Notes under the pieces: generated by a model
Database searches by the model: none
Seen by the model: only the letters and a program-made list of their open reading frames with translations
What the model was told of the DNA's origin: nothing
Program-made: the position numbers and the translations under genes
Shown here: positions 1 through 8,024 of the stretch, one piece after another
How the letters are laid out: each line of letters begins with the position of its first letter
Numbering within the stretch: the stretch's first letter is position 1
NCBI RefSeq assembly: GCF_030818545.1
Contig: NZ_JAUTAH010000001.1
Coordinates: forward strand, 1,493,001-1,557,000
Reading direction: 5' to 3'
From: Brevundimonas sp. SORGH_AS_0993
GTDB taxonomy: Bacteria; Pseudomonadota; Alphaproteobacteria; Caulobacterales; Caulobacteraceae
Length of the DNA: 64,000 nucleotides

Positions 1-833
1 TTCAGGTCGGCGTCGTCCTCCGCGCCCAGCAGAAACCGCCCCTCCCCGTCGATCAGCCGCGCCCCCTCGCCGCGCAGGGCCTCGGTCGCCAGGGGGGCCG
101 GATCGATCCCGACATCCAGGGCGGTCGGATGGAACTGCACGAACTCGGGGTCCAGGATGTCCGCCCCCGCCAGGGCGGCCAGGGCCAGCCCTTCCCCCTT
201 GAGCGCCGAGGGCGTGGTGGTGGCCTTGAACAGCCCGCCCGCCCCGCCGGTGGCCAGAACCACGGCGGTCGCCGTCACCAGGGTCGGCTTGGCCTCCGAT
301 CCGCGCGCGATCACGGCGCCGACCACGCGACCGTCCGCGTCGCGCGCCAGGGCCTTCAGCCGCGCATCGTCCCAGACGGCGATGGTCTTTTCGGCCCGCA
401 CAGCCGCGACCACGGCGGTCAGGATGGCCCGTCCGGCCCCGTCGCCGCCGACGCGGGCCACGCGCGGCACGGCGTGGGCGGCCTCCAGGCTGACGGCGAA
501 GCCGCCGCCTGCGTCGCGGTCGAACGGCGCGCCCAAGGCGGCCAGCCACTCCACGGTTTCGCGCCCGTGTTCGGTCAGAACGCGCGTCGCCTCGACCTCG
601 ACCAGGCCGGCGCCGGCCGCCAGGGTGTCCTGGGCGTGGCGTTCGGGCGAATCCTGCGGCGTCAGGGCCGCCGCCATCCCCCCCTGCGCCCAGGCCGAGG
701 AACAGGCGTTCAGCAGGGGCTCGGGCGTGACGACCAGAACCTTGGCCCCTGCCCTGGCCGCCTCCAGCGCCGCCGAAAGGCCCGCCAGACCCGCGCCGAC
801 GATCAGCGGCCCCTCATGTCGGATGCGGTTCAT
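1..833 (-). CDS. nadB: L-aspartate oxidase, 3' end outside window
   Basis: Encodes the N-terminal ~277 residues of the FAD enzyme that oxidises L-aspartate to iminoaspartate, the substrate of NadA in de novo NAD synthesis. Translation from ATG 833 shows an N-terminal dinucleotide-binding glycine motif (GAGLAGLSAALEAA), the SSAWAQGGMAAAL segment typical of NadB and related FAD oxidoreductases, and further on LATGGAGGLF and DPEFVQFHPTAL, both highly conserved in this family. The start codon overlaps the stop of the upstream M50 protease gene as ATGA, so translation is probably coupled. It is the third gene of a nadA-M50-nadB operon. The C-terminal part runs off the left edge. Confidence 0.95.
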   Translation of the reverse strand, partial: MNRIRHEGPLIVGAGLAGLSAALEAARAGAKVLVVTPEPLLNACSSAWAQGGMAAALTPQDSPERHAQDTLAAGAGLVEVEATRVLTEHGRETVEWLAALGAPFDRDAGGGFAVSLEAAHAVPRVARVGGDGAGRAILTAVVAAVRAEKTIAVWDDARLKALARDADGRVVGAVIARGSEAKPTLVTATAVVLATGGAGGLFKATTTPSALKGEGLALAALAGADILDPEFVQFHPTALDVGIDPAPLATEALRGEGARLIDGEGRFLLGAEDDADL

Positions 834-1678
834 GCGCGAACGCCCAGATGGCGCAGGCCCAGCGCCAGGGCGGCCGCCGGATCGCCCCCGGTCAACGGCA
901 GCAGCGCCCCCAGGGACGCGCCCGCGCACAGAAGCAGAACCAGCAGATAAAGGGCCAGGCTGCGCCCCGCCTCGGGCCAACTCAGCGCGCCCCAGGCCGC
1001 GCGCCAGACCCCCCGCTTCAGATGGGCGAAAACCGACAGGGCCAGGAACGCCGCCAGGATGTAACGCCCGGTCGTCAGACCCCACGCCACCACCGCCACG
1101 CCGATGACCAGAAGCACCGCCTGCTCCAGCCGGGGATGCACCCGCGTCAGCACCGGCCCCAGGGCCTTTGACCCGTCCAGCGGCGGGGCGGGAACCAGGT
1201 TCACCAGATTCAGCAGGGCGACGAAGAAGGCCCCGATCAGCCATTCCGGCTGCCCCAGGATCAGACCCACGGCCAGGAACGGGATCATGGCCAGAAGGCC
1301 GAAGGCCGGTCCCGCCAGGGACACCAGCACCCCGTCCCACTCGCTCCTGGCCGCCCGCCGCGCCTTGGCCAGGCCGCCCAGGAAGGGGATGATGTAGATG
1401 CGCGCCGGCCCCATGCCGAGCTTGTTCATCGCCAGGGCGTGGCCCGTCTCGTGCACGAACAGGCCGACCAGGACGGCGCCGGCCACCACCACGCTGCCGC
1501 TGATCCACCACAGGAAACCGGCCATCAGGCCGGTGGAGATCAGGGCCCAGACCAGGCTCTGATCCTTCTCGGCCGGCTCGACGACGGCGGAATCCGGAAC
1601 GGTGTCGCGCGCGGGGCTGGGCGCGGGGGTCGCGTCCCAGGGGCCGGGCTTTCGGGAGGGGGTTTCGATATCGCTCAT
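830..1678 (-). CDS. M50 (site-2 protease family) membrane metalloprotease
   Basis: A 282-residue polytopic membrane protein. The zinc motif HETGH lies at residues 76-80 inside a hydrophobic segment, and the second M50 signature PAPPLDG is near residue 163-169, with Asp168 as the expected third zinc ligand. These mark an intramembrane or membrane-associated metalloprotease of the site-2 protease family. The first ~40 residues are proline-rich and probably cytosolic. It sits between nadA (58 bp upstream) and nadB (4 bp overlap), so it is co-transcribed with NAD synthesis genes, although nothing in the family links it to NAD. The substrate is unknown. Confidence 0.88.
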   Translation of the reverse strand: MSDIETPSRKPGPWDATPAPSPARDTVPDSAVVEPAEKDQSLVWALISTGLMAGFLWWISGSVVVAGAVLVGLFVHETGHALAMNKLGMGPARIYIIPFLGGLAKARRAARSEWDGVLVSLAGPAFGLLAMIPFLAVGLILGQPEWLIGAFFVALLNLVNLVPAPPLDGSKALGPVLTRVHPRLEQAVLLVIGVAVVAWGLTTGRYILAAFLALSVFAHLKRGVWRAAWGALSWPEAGRSLALYLLVLLLCAGASLGALLPLTGGDPAAALALGLRHLGVRA

Positions 1679-1736
1679 GGCGTCCAGATGGGCGCGCGCG
1701 GCCGTCCCGGCGAGGGGACCGATCGCCGCGCCGCCG

Positions 1737-2816
1737 TCAGATCAGCTCCACATCGACGTGATGGCGCGCCTTGACGATGTCGTAGCGGGCCGGGATCGAC
1801 GGCGGCGGCAGGTCGATCATCCGCTGCACGGCCTTGCGTCCGCGTTCGATCATCTCTTCGGGAACCGTCACCTCGAACTGCATGTTCAGCAGGCAGTCGT
1901 GGATGTTCTGCAGGGTGATCCGCTTCATGTGCGGGCACAGGTTGCAGGGACCGACGAACTCCACGCTGGGCACGTCGCCCTTGATGTTGGAGGCCATCGA
2001 ACATTCGGTGATCAGCACCACCCGTTTGGGCCGACGCTGCTCGACATAGTCGGTCATGGCCGCCGTCGATCCGGCGAAGTCCGAGGCCGCCAGGATCTCT
2101 TCCGGGCACTCGGGGTGAGCCAGGACCTCGGCGTCGGGCCAGGCGTCGCGCATGTCGGCGATGTCCTGGGCGGTGAACCGCTTGTGCACCTCGCAATGGC
2201 CCTTCCAGGCGATGATCCCCACCGTCGTCTGAGCCGCCACATTGCGCGCCAGGAACTCGTCCGGGATCAGGATGACCCGATCGACGCCCCATTCCCGGGC
2301 CGCCCATTCGACCACCTGCACGGCGTTGGCGGAGGTGCAGCAGATGTCGGTCTCGGCCTTCACCTCGGCCGTGGTGTTCACATAGGTGATGACCGGCAGG
2401 CCCGGATAGCGCTGCTTGATCAGCCGCACGTCCGCCCCCGTGATCGACGAGGCCAGCGAGCATCCGGCGCGCAGATCGGGGATCAGCACGGTCTTTTCCG
2501 GCGACAGGATCTTGGACGTCTCGGCCATGAAATGGACGCCCGCCTGGACGATCACCCTGGCGTCGGACCGCGCCGCTTCCTTGGCCAGGCCCAGGCTGTC
2601 GCCGACATAGTCCCCGACCCCGTGAAAGATTTCCGGCGTCATATAGTTGTGGGCCAGGATCACGGCGTCGCGCTCGCCCTTCAGCCGGTTGATCGCGCTG
2701 ATCAGACGGGCCTGTTCGGGCCATTCCAGCGGGGTGACATGGTCCTTGACCTTAGCCCACACCCCGGCGGTCTCCCGCTCCAATTCCTGCGTCAGCCCGA
2801 ATGCGCCGTCCGCCAT
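1737..2816 (-). CDS. nadA: Quinolinate synthase
   Basis: Condenses iminoaspartate (from NadB) with dihydroxyacetone phosphate to quinolinate, using a [4Fe-4S] cluster in the cytoplasm. At 359 residues it has normal family length. The three cluster cysteines are visible at about Cys119 (DLRAGCSLA), Cys208 (WKGHCEVH) and Cys294 (NLCPHMKRI), together with AHNYMTPEI and YVNTTAEVKAE. The start ATG 2816 is preceded by a strong GGAGG ribosome site 5-6 nt away. An 8-bp-arm palindrome sits just upstream of that site, so the operon is probably repressed from there. The M50 protease and nadB follow on the same strand. Confidence 0.97.
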   Translation of the reverse strand: MADGAFGLTQELERETAGVWAKVKDHVTPLEWPEQARLISAINRLKGERDAVILAHNYMTPEIFHGVGDYVGDSLGLAKEAARSDARVIVQAGVHFMAETSKILSPEKTVLIPDLRAGCSLASSITGADVRLIKQRYPGLPVITYVNTTAEVKAETDICCTSANAVQVVEWAAREWGVDRVILIPDEFLARNVAAQTTVGIIAWKGHCEVHKRFTAQDIADMRDAWPDAEVLAHPECPEEILAASDFAGSTAAMTDYVEQRRPKRVVLITECSMASNIKGDVPSVEFVGPCNLCPHMKRITLQNIHDCLLNMQFEVTVPEEMIERGRKAVQRMIDLPPPSIPARYDIVKARHHVDVELI

Positions 2817-2833
2817 AACCGCCTCCTCGCGAA

Positions 2834-2856
2834 CTTATGCTCAGATTTAGCATAAG
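2834..2856. promoter_or_regulatory. Palindromic operator in the nadA leader
   Basis: Perfect inverted repeat: CTTATGCT, 7-nt spacer, AGCATAAG. It ends 18 bp upstream of the nadA start codon, next to the ribosome site. Its position in front of an NAD biosynthesis operon fits a repressor of NAD synthesis; alphaproteobacteria use NadQ or NrtR for this, and which one acts here is inference. No regulator gene is seen nearby. Confidence 0.65.
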
Positions 2857-2964
2857 CAGAACCAATGTAGGCTCTTGGCCATAGGGCGCAAGGAAGAAGT
2901 TCGGAGCAAATATTTACCCGGATAGAATTATCGTCTATTTCGTCCGGGTGAAATGGAGACCGTC

Positions 2965-3300
2965 ATGAACGCCGAACGCCGCAAGACCCTGATCGCCGCC
3001 TACAGGGAGCAACCCACCGTCGCCGGCGTCTTCGCCGTGCTTTGCACCGCGACGGGCGAAGCCTGGGTGGGGCAAAGCCGGCATATCGACACCCATCGGA
3101 ACGGCCTGTGGTTCGCGCTGAAGCTGGGCTCCTGCCCCTATCCCGATCTGCAACGCGCGTGGGCGGCGCATCGGCCCGAGGACTTCCGCTTCGAACAGTT
3201 GGATCGGCTGTCGCCCGACCTGTCGGACATGGCGCGGAAGGACGAGCTGAGGCGGCGCGCGGCCCTTTGGGCGCAAAGGCTGTCGGCGCGGCAGCTCTGA
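2965..3300 (+). CDS. GIY-YIG nuclease family protein
   Basis: A 111-residue protein with a degenerate GIY-YIG core: GVFAVL corresponds to the GIY strand and WVGQSRHI to the YIG strand with its following conserved residues. The rest is the short C-terminal helical region of the stand-alone family. These small proteins are common in Alphaproteobacteria and their substrate is not established; a DNA-strand nicking role is inferred from the fold only. An in-frame ATG at 2953 exists, but ATG 2965 has GGAG seven bases upstream and gives the more typical N-terminus (MNAERRKTLIAAYRE). It is a single gene between nadA (divergent) and ilvA. Confidence 0.75.
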   Translation: MNAERRKTLIAAYREQPTVAGVFAVLCTATGEAWVGQSRHIDTHRNGLWFALKLGSCPYPDLQRAWAAHRPEDFRFEQLDRLSPDLSDMARKDELRRRAALWAQRLSARQL

Positions 3301-3396
3301 CGGACATCGGGTCTGGGCATATTTTTGCTCGACCCGACGCGCCACGCACCCTATCGACACGTTCGCCCTCGGCATCGCCTGAAACCCGATAGAAAC

Positions 3397-4911
3397 GTGC
3401 AAGACATCATCCGCCGCATCCTGACCGCTCGCGTCTATGACGTGGCGGAGGAAACCCCGCTCGATCCGCTGCGCCGCCTGTCCGCGCGACTGGACCGCCC
3501 CGTGCTGCTGAAGCGCGAGGACCTTCAGCCTGTGTTTTCGTTCAAGATTCGCGGCGCCTACAACAAGATCGCCAGCCTGTCCGAGGCCGAGCTGGCGCGC
3601 GGGGTCATCTGCGCCTCGGCCGGCAATCACGCCCAGGGCGTGGCCCTGGCCGCCGCGCGTCGCAACATCCCCGCCACCATCGTCATGCCGACCACCACGC
3701 CAGGCATCAAGGTCGCCGCCGTCCGCGCCCTGGGCGGCCAGGTGGTGCTGCACGGCGACAGTTTCGACGAGGCATACGCCCATGCCCGCCAGGTGGAAAA
3801 CCAGACCGGCGCGGCCTTCATCCATCCCTTCGACGACCCCGATGTGATCGCCGGTCAGGGCACGGTCGGGCTGGAGATCGCCCGCCAGCACGCCGATCCC
3901 ATCGCGGCGGTCTTCGTGCCCATCGGCGGCGGCGGCCTGGCCGCCGGCGTCGCCGCCATCCTCAAATTCCTGCGCCCCGAAACGCGCGTCGTCGGAGTGG
4001 AGCCGGTCGACGCCCCCACGATGAAGTCGGCCCTGGCGGCCGGCGAGGTCGTCACCCTGAACGAGGTCGGCCTGTTCGCCGACGGGGTGGCCGTGCGCCG
4101 GGCGGGCGAGAAGACCTTCGACCTGTGCCGCGACCTGCTGGACGAGATCGTGCTGGTGGACACCGACGCCATCTGCGCGGCGATCAAGGACATCTTCGAC
4201 GACAGCCGCGCCATCGCCGAACCGTCGGGCGCAGTGGCGCTGGCGGGGCTGAAGGCTTGGGCCGCCGCCCATCCGGGCGCGGGGCCGCTGATCGCCATCA
4301 ACTCGGGCGCCAACGTCAATTTCGACCGGCTGCGCCACGTCGCCGAACGGGCCGAGATCGGCGAGGGCGCCGAGGCGCTTCTGGCCGTGGAGATGAAGGA
4401 CGACCGCGACGACTATCGCCGCTTCATTGACAGTCTGGACGGCCGTTCGGTGACGGAGTTCAACTATCGCTGGTCTCCTGACGGCCAGGCCCAGATCTTC
4501 GTCGGCGTGGCCCTGCGCGACGGCGCCCAGGAGCGCGAGGATCTGATCGCCCGCCTGACGGCTGGCGGCTACGCCGTGGAGGACATGAGCGACAACGAAA
4601 CCGCCAAGTTGCACGTCCGCTACATGGTCGGCGGCCGGGCGGGCGGCCTGCCGCACGAACGTATCCTGCGATTCCAGTTCCCGGAACGGCCCGGCGCCTT
4701 CCTGCGGTTCCTGAACAGCCTTCAGCCCGCCTGGGCGCTGACCCTGTTCCACTATCGCAACCATGGCGACGATGTGGGCCGGGTGCTGGCCGGGATCAGC
4801 GTGCCGCCCGAGGAACAGGACCAGTTGACCGACGCCCTGGTCCTGCTGGGCTATCCCTATGTGGACGAGACGCTGAACCCGGCGTGCCGCCGCTTTCTGG
4901 ACGGCGGCTGA
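3397..4911 (+). CDS. ilvA: Threonine ammonia-lyase, biosynthetic
   Basis: PLP enzyme that deaminates threonine to 2-oxobutanoate, the first step of isoleucine synthesis. From GTG 3397 it has 504 residues, close to the biosynthetic E. coli enzyme. The PLP lysine is in FSFKIRGAYNK (about residue 50), followed by SAGNHAQGVA and the phosphate-binding glycine loop PIGGGGLAAG. The C-terminal third carries two ACT-like regulatory domains, as expected for the isoleucine-inhibited form. An upstream in-frame start at 3325 would add 24 residues with no family counterpart, so GTG 3397 is preferred although its ribosome site is weak. Confidence 0.95.
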   Translation: MQDIIRRILTARVYDVAEETPLDPLRRLSARLDRPVLLKREDLQPVFSFKIRGAYNKIASLSEAELARGVICASAGNHAQGVALAAARRNIPATIVMPTTTPGIKVAAVRALGGQVVLHGDSFDEAYAHARQVENQTGAAFIHPFDDPDVIAGQGTVGLEIARQHADPIAAVFVPIGGGGLAAGVAAILKFLRPETRVVGVEPVDAPTMKSALAAGEVVTLNEVGLFADGVAVRRAGEKTFDLCRDLLDEIVLVDTDAICAAIKDIFDDSRAIAEPSGAVALAGLKAWAAAHPGAGPLIAINSGANVNFDRLRHVAERAEIGEGAEALLAVEMKDDRDDYRRFIDSLDGRSVTEFNYRWSPDGQAQIFVGVALRDGAQEREDLIARLTAGGYAVEDMSDNETAKLHVRYMVGGRAGGLPHERILRFQFPERPGAFLRFLNSLQPAWALTLFHYRNHGDDVGRVLAGISVPPEEQDQLTDALVLLGYPYVDETLNPACRRFLDGG

Positions 4912-4917
4912 ACGCGA

Positions 4918-5316
4918 TCAGGCTTTTTCGACGGCGGCGGCGATCTGATCGGTCGAATGGCCGGTCAGGTCCTTGGCGATCTCGCCCGCCAGTCTGGCCT
5001 GCAGGTCCTTGTGCCAGTGCTTTCGCAGTTCCCCCAGGGTCTTGGGCGCGGCGATGACCAGCAGTTCGTCGATCTTGTCGGTGACGACCCATTTGTTCAG
5101 CACCTGGGCCACGCCCATGGCGAATCCGTCCTCGGCCTGGGTGTCGTTGTCCGGATTGGCCTCGCTGGAGCGTCGCCCGGCCGAGCCCGAGACGCGGTCC
5201 TCGATGGGCGGATTTTCAATGGCCTTCAGCCTGATCTCGGCCCCGCTTTCGTTGCGGAACAGCGCCAGCTTCTCGCCATCGACCACCGCCACCAAGGCGC
5301 CTTTGGACAGTTTCAT
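4918..5316 (-). CDS. Host attachment family protein
   Basis: A 132-residue soluble protein starting MKLSKGALVAVVDGEKLALFR, with LLVIAAPKTLGELRKHW in its second half. This pattern is that of the alphaproteobacterial host-attachment protein family (COG5622 type), named after an Agrobacterium attachment phenotype. The fold resembles archaeal release factor 1/bacterial Rf1-like domains and the molecular function is unknown. It has no signal peptide or membrane segment. It converges with ilvA, leaving only 6 bp between the stops. Confidence 0.8.
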   Translation of the reverse strand: MKLSKGALVAVVDGEKLALFRNESGAEIRLKAIENPPIEDRVSGSAGRRSSEANPDNDTQAEDGFAMGVAQVLNKWVVTDKIDELLVIAAPKTLGELRKHWHKDLQARLAGEIAKDLTGHSTDQIAAAVEKA

Positions 5317-5399
5317 GCTCGGGTTCTCCTGTTGTCGTGGCTCAGGAAAACGAACCCGCGCCCAAGCCGTTGCCTGGCCGCGACATTCCCGCCGCTAGC

Positions 5400-5423
5400 G
5401 CCTGATTCAAGCGTGAATCAGGC
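5400..5423. repeat. Palindrome with two GANTC sites
   Basis: Perfect 10-bp stem GCCTGATTCA / TGAATCAGGC with a 4-base loop, directly after the ogt stop. Each arm contains a GANTC site, the target of the CcrM methyltransferase of Caulobacterales. There is no T-run on either strand, so an intrinsic terminator is not supported. It may be a dispersed palindromic element or a processed 3' end. Confidence 0.6.
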
Positions 5424-5424
5424 T

Positions 5425-5955
5425 CTAAGGCAGCCGCCCGGCCGCCTCGTGCGCCAGCAGCCAGCGTTTGCGCTCCAGACCGCCGGCGTAGCCGGTCAGG
5501 GTTCCGTTCGCGCCGATGACGCGGTGGCAGGGCACGATGACGCCGACGGGGTTCGCGCCATTGGCAAGGCCCACCGCCCGCACCGCCTTGGGCGACCCGA
5601 CCGCCTGGGCCAGCTGGCCATAGGTGCGGGTCTGGCCGGCGGGAATGTCGCGCAGCGCGCGCCAGACGGCCCGCTGAAACGTCGTGCCGCCCGTCTCCAC
5701 CCGAACCCCGTCGAAGGCCGCCAGATCGCCGGCGAAATAGGCCCGAACCGCCCGGCGCACCGCCTCGGGCGCGGGGCCTTCGGTCAGGACGACCGCGCCG
5801 TAGTGCAGACGCAGCAACCGCCGCAGCCGCTCCTCGTAGTCGTGGAAATCCAGCGCCCGGACCACGCCCTCGGCGTCGACGACCACCAGCACCTCGCCCA
5901 GCGGGGAGGTCAGGCGGTCCAGCGTCAGTTGCAGGGTTTCAGGCAGCCTGGGCAT
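5425..5955 (-). CDS. ogt: Methylated-DNA--protein-cysteine methyltransferase
   Basis: Suicide repair protein that takes the methyl group off O6-methylguanine (and O4-methylthymine) onto its own cysteine. The 176 residues end with the active-site motif VPCHRVIG, acceptor Cys143, preceded by the arginine-finger/helix-turn-helix region (RTYGQLAQAVGSPKAVRAVG) and followed by YAGGLERKRWLLAHE. Its start overlaps the end of the Ada/AlkA-like gene by 17 bp, so the two are translated together. Together they form an adaptive-response-like unit, with the methyl sensor upstream and O6 repair here. Confidence 0.95.
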   Translation of the reverse strand: MPRLPETLQLTLDRLTSPLGEVLVVVDAEGVVRALDFHDYEERLRRLLRLHYGAVVLTEGPAPEAVRRAVRAYFAGDLAAFDGVRVETGGTTFQRAVWRALRDIPAGQTRTYGQLAQAVGSPKAVRAVGLANGANPVGVIVPCHRVIGANGTLTGYAGGLERKRWLLAHEAAGRLP

Positions 5956-7042
5956 CGCGGCCCTCCTCGATCAGGGTCCAGTAAAGGGCGCCGTAAGCGC
6001 GCCAGGGCCGCCACCGTTCGGCGCGGGCCAGAAGCCGGGGGTCGGTCGTCGTGACACGGTCGCTGGGGTCGTCCATCGCCGGGTCCAACCAGTCGCCGGG
6101 CGGCCGCAGACCGGGGCGGCCCTTCACCGCCTCGGCCAGCGCCGGGTCCAGCGACAGGTCGCGCTGGATGGCCTCGGGATCGGCGGCCAGGTCGAACACC
6201 CGCCGCACCCGCGCCAGCACGCCCGGCAGGGCCTTCAGATCGTCGATCCGCGCCTCCACCCGCACCTGGCCGGGGCCGCCCGCCGCGACCGACACCGCCC
6301 CGTCGGTCTGGTCGACGGCGCGGCGCAGGCGACGAATCCAGACCCCGCCCTCCACGCGCTCATCGACGTCGGCCCGCGCGGCCAGGGCCGCCGTCATCGC
6401 CGCCCAGTCATAGGGCGGGCGATAGGTCAGGCCCAGGCGCACGGCCTCCCCTCCCGCCGCTTCGACACGGCGACGACGCAGCTCGGACGGCGGCCGTCCG
6501 TACAGCGCCTGGAACGTCTCGTTGAACCGCCGCACGCTGCCGAAGCCCGAGGCCAGGGCCACCTGGGCCATCGACAGATGGCTGTCGTGGATCAACTGTT
6601 TGGCCAGAAGCACCCGCCGCGTCTGGGCCACGCTGACCGGCGCGGCGCCCAGATGGCGGCGGAACAGGCGGCGCAGGTGCCGCTCCCCAACCCCCAGCCG
6701 CGCCGCCAGGGCCTCGGCGTCGCCCGTATCCAGCGCCCCTGCCTCGATCAGGGCCAGGGCGCGGCTGACGGTGTTCGACGTGCCGCGCCAGGCGCCCATC
6801 TCGGGCGCCGTCTCGGGCCGACAGCGCAGACAGGCGCGAAAGCCCGCGGCCTCGGCCGAGGCCGCGCTGGGGTGGAAGACGACGTTCTCGCGCCGGGGCG
6901 TGCGCGCCGGGCAGACCGGCCGACAATAGATTCCCGTCGACACCACGGCCGTGAAGAATCGTCCGTCGAACCGGGCGTCCCGCGCCGTCAGCGCGCGCCA
7001 GCAGGCGTTCTGATCCAGACGCTGTGTCGGGGGCCGTTCCAT
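5939..7042 (-). CDS. Ada-type Zn/AraC regulator fused to AlkA N-terminal domain; glycosylase core missing
   Basis: A 367-residue protein in three recognisable parts. Residues ~10-76 are the Ada N-terminal domain with four zinc cysteines, Cys40, Cys44, Cys71 and Cys74; Cys40 corresponds to the methylphosphotriester acceptor. Residues ~90-195 are an AraC helix-turn-helix pair (GFGSVRRFNETFQALYG). Residues ~200-310 match the AlkA N-terminal domain up to GLRPPGDW. In related Ada-AlkA proteins the HhH-GPD glycosylase core should follow; here the chain jumps to AERWRPWRAYGALYWT, the usual last helix. About 100 residues, including the helix-hairpin-helix and catalytic Asp, are absent without a frameshift. 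It may act only as a methyl-responsive activator of itself and the overlapping ogt. The regulatory role is inferred. Confidence 0.85.
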   Translation of the reverse strand: MERPPTQRLDQNACWRALTARDARFDGRFFTAVVSTGIYCRPVCPARTPRRENVVFHPSAASAEAAGFRACLRCRPETAPEMGAWRGTSNTVSRALALIEAGALDTGDAEALAARLGVGERHLRRLFRRHLGAAPVSVAQTRRVLLAKQLIHDSHLSMAQVALASGFGSVRRFNETFQALYGRPPSELRRRRVEAAGGEAVRLGLTYRPPYDWAAMTAALAARADVDERVEGGVWIRRLRRAVDQTDGAVSVAAGGPGQVRVEARIDDLKALPGVLARVRRVFDLAADPEAIQRDLSLDPALAEAVKGRPGLRPPGDWLDPAMDDPSDRVTTTDPRLLARAERWRPWRAYGALYWTLIEEGRDAQAA

Positions 7043-7104
7043 GACCCGCAGAATGGGCGCTGGGCCGGCGCTTGTCTCGCGGTTTTCGGACCTGGATGGA
7101 TCAC

Positions 7105-7314
7105 TCAGTCCTTGAGGAAGAACAGGGCCTCCACCGTCGTGTCCAGGGCCCGGGCCAGTTCCAGGGCCAGCACGGTCGAGGGCACGAAGACGCCGTTCTC
7201 GACCGTATTGATGGTCTTGCGCGAAACGCCGGCCCTGTCCGCCAGGCCCTGCTGGGTCAGGCCCGCCGCCGTGCGCGCCTCCTTCAGGCGCGAGCCCAGT
7301 CGCGGATCACCCAT
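7105..7314 (-). CDS. Xre-family (Cro/CI-type) transcriptional regulator
   Basis: A 69-residue protein that is almost entirely a helix-turn-helix domain: RLKEARTAAGLTQQGLADR, then VSRKTINTVENG and the C-terminal ALDTTVEALFFLKD. This is the compact YozG/SinR-like type often encoded after a multi-pass membrane protein. An upstream in-frame start would overlap the membrane gene by a further 70 bp, so ATG 7314 was chosen; it overlaps the stop of the membrane protein gene by 8 bp (ATGGGTGA), implying coupling. It probably represses its own operon at the two tandem 18-bp repeats in the promoter. Confidence 0.87.
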   Translation of the reverse strand: MGDPRLGSRLKEARTAAGLTQQGLADRAGVSRKTINTVENGVFVPSTVLALELARALDTTVEALFFLKD

Positions 7315-8008
7315 CGCGCCCGGCCTCGCGGTCCAGCCAGGCGAACCGCAGCCCCGCCGACGCCCCGCCGAGGGCCAGAACATAGGGCAGCGCCATGACC
7401 CCGTAATCCGCCCGCCACAACCCCAGCCCCAGCGCCACGGTCGCGCCGCCCATCAGCACCATGAAGGCCAGGATCATCGAACGCGCCCGCATGAGCTGGG
7501 TCAGTTCGTCCTCAAGGAAGCGCCGGTTCTTCTGCGCGTGCCAGTCCCAGCCCATGACCAGCACCGGGATCAACCAGCCATACAGGACCGGCAGCAGAAT
7601 CTGGATATAGGCGCCGAAGTTGTGGTCCCCGCCCAGGACCCTGTGCATGGCGGTGTGCGCCTGGGCCATGAACAGCAGAAGGATCACCGGGAACAGAACC
7701 AGTTGCTGGGTCCGCTCGCGTTGCAGCTTGTCGCGCCGTGCGCCCTCACGGCAAGCGGCGATGTCGATGGGCCGTCCCGGGCGCGACCACCAGGCCATCA
7801 ACGCCCCCAGGACCACGAGGGCGAACCCCATGCCGGCCACTACGCCCGCCACCGTCGCCTGGTCGCCCTCGACCCCCTTCATCACGGCATAGCCCGATCC
7901 GCCGATCAGGGCGGCGGCGCCGACGCCGACCACGACGATCGCCGTCCACCAGCATCGGCTGCGCTCGGCCTTCACGCGCCGAACCACCCCGTCATCATCC
8001 GAAATCAT
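7307..8008 (-). CDS. Polytopic membrane protein paired with Xre regulator
   Basis: A 233-residue integral membrane protein of no family I can name. Hydrophobic segments lie at about residues 20-40, 52-74, 103-120, 133-153, 178-200 and 205-223, giving six probable helices. A positively charged loop around residues 75-100 (REGARRDKLQRERTQQ) and another near 160-178 suggest cytoplasmic loops. The start ATG 8008 has GGAGG five bases upstream. It forms a two-gene operon with the following Xre regulator. The arrangement resembles stress- or signal-responsive membrane protein/regulator pairs, but no ligand or function can be read from the sequence. Confidence 0.7.
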   Translation of the reverse strand: MISDDDGVVRRVKAERSRCWWTAIVVVGVGAAALIGGSGYAVMKGVEGDQATVAGVVAGMGFALVVLGALMAWWSRPGRPIDIAACREGARRDKLQRERTQQLVLFPVILLLFMAQAHTAMHRVLGGDHNFGAYIQILLPVLYGWLIPVLVMGWDWHAQKNRRFLEDELTQLMRARSMILAFMVLMGGATVALGLGLWRADYGVMALPYVLALGGASAGLRFAWLDREAGRDG

Positions 8009-8024
8009 CTCGACCTCCTCAAGT

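Noticed and set aside
2935..4764. 609-residue open frame on the minus strand
   Set aside because: It is the complement of ilvA and the GIY-YIG gene; composition is skewed (Arg, Gly, His, Asp rich) and no domain is visible.
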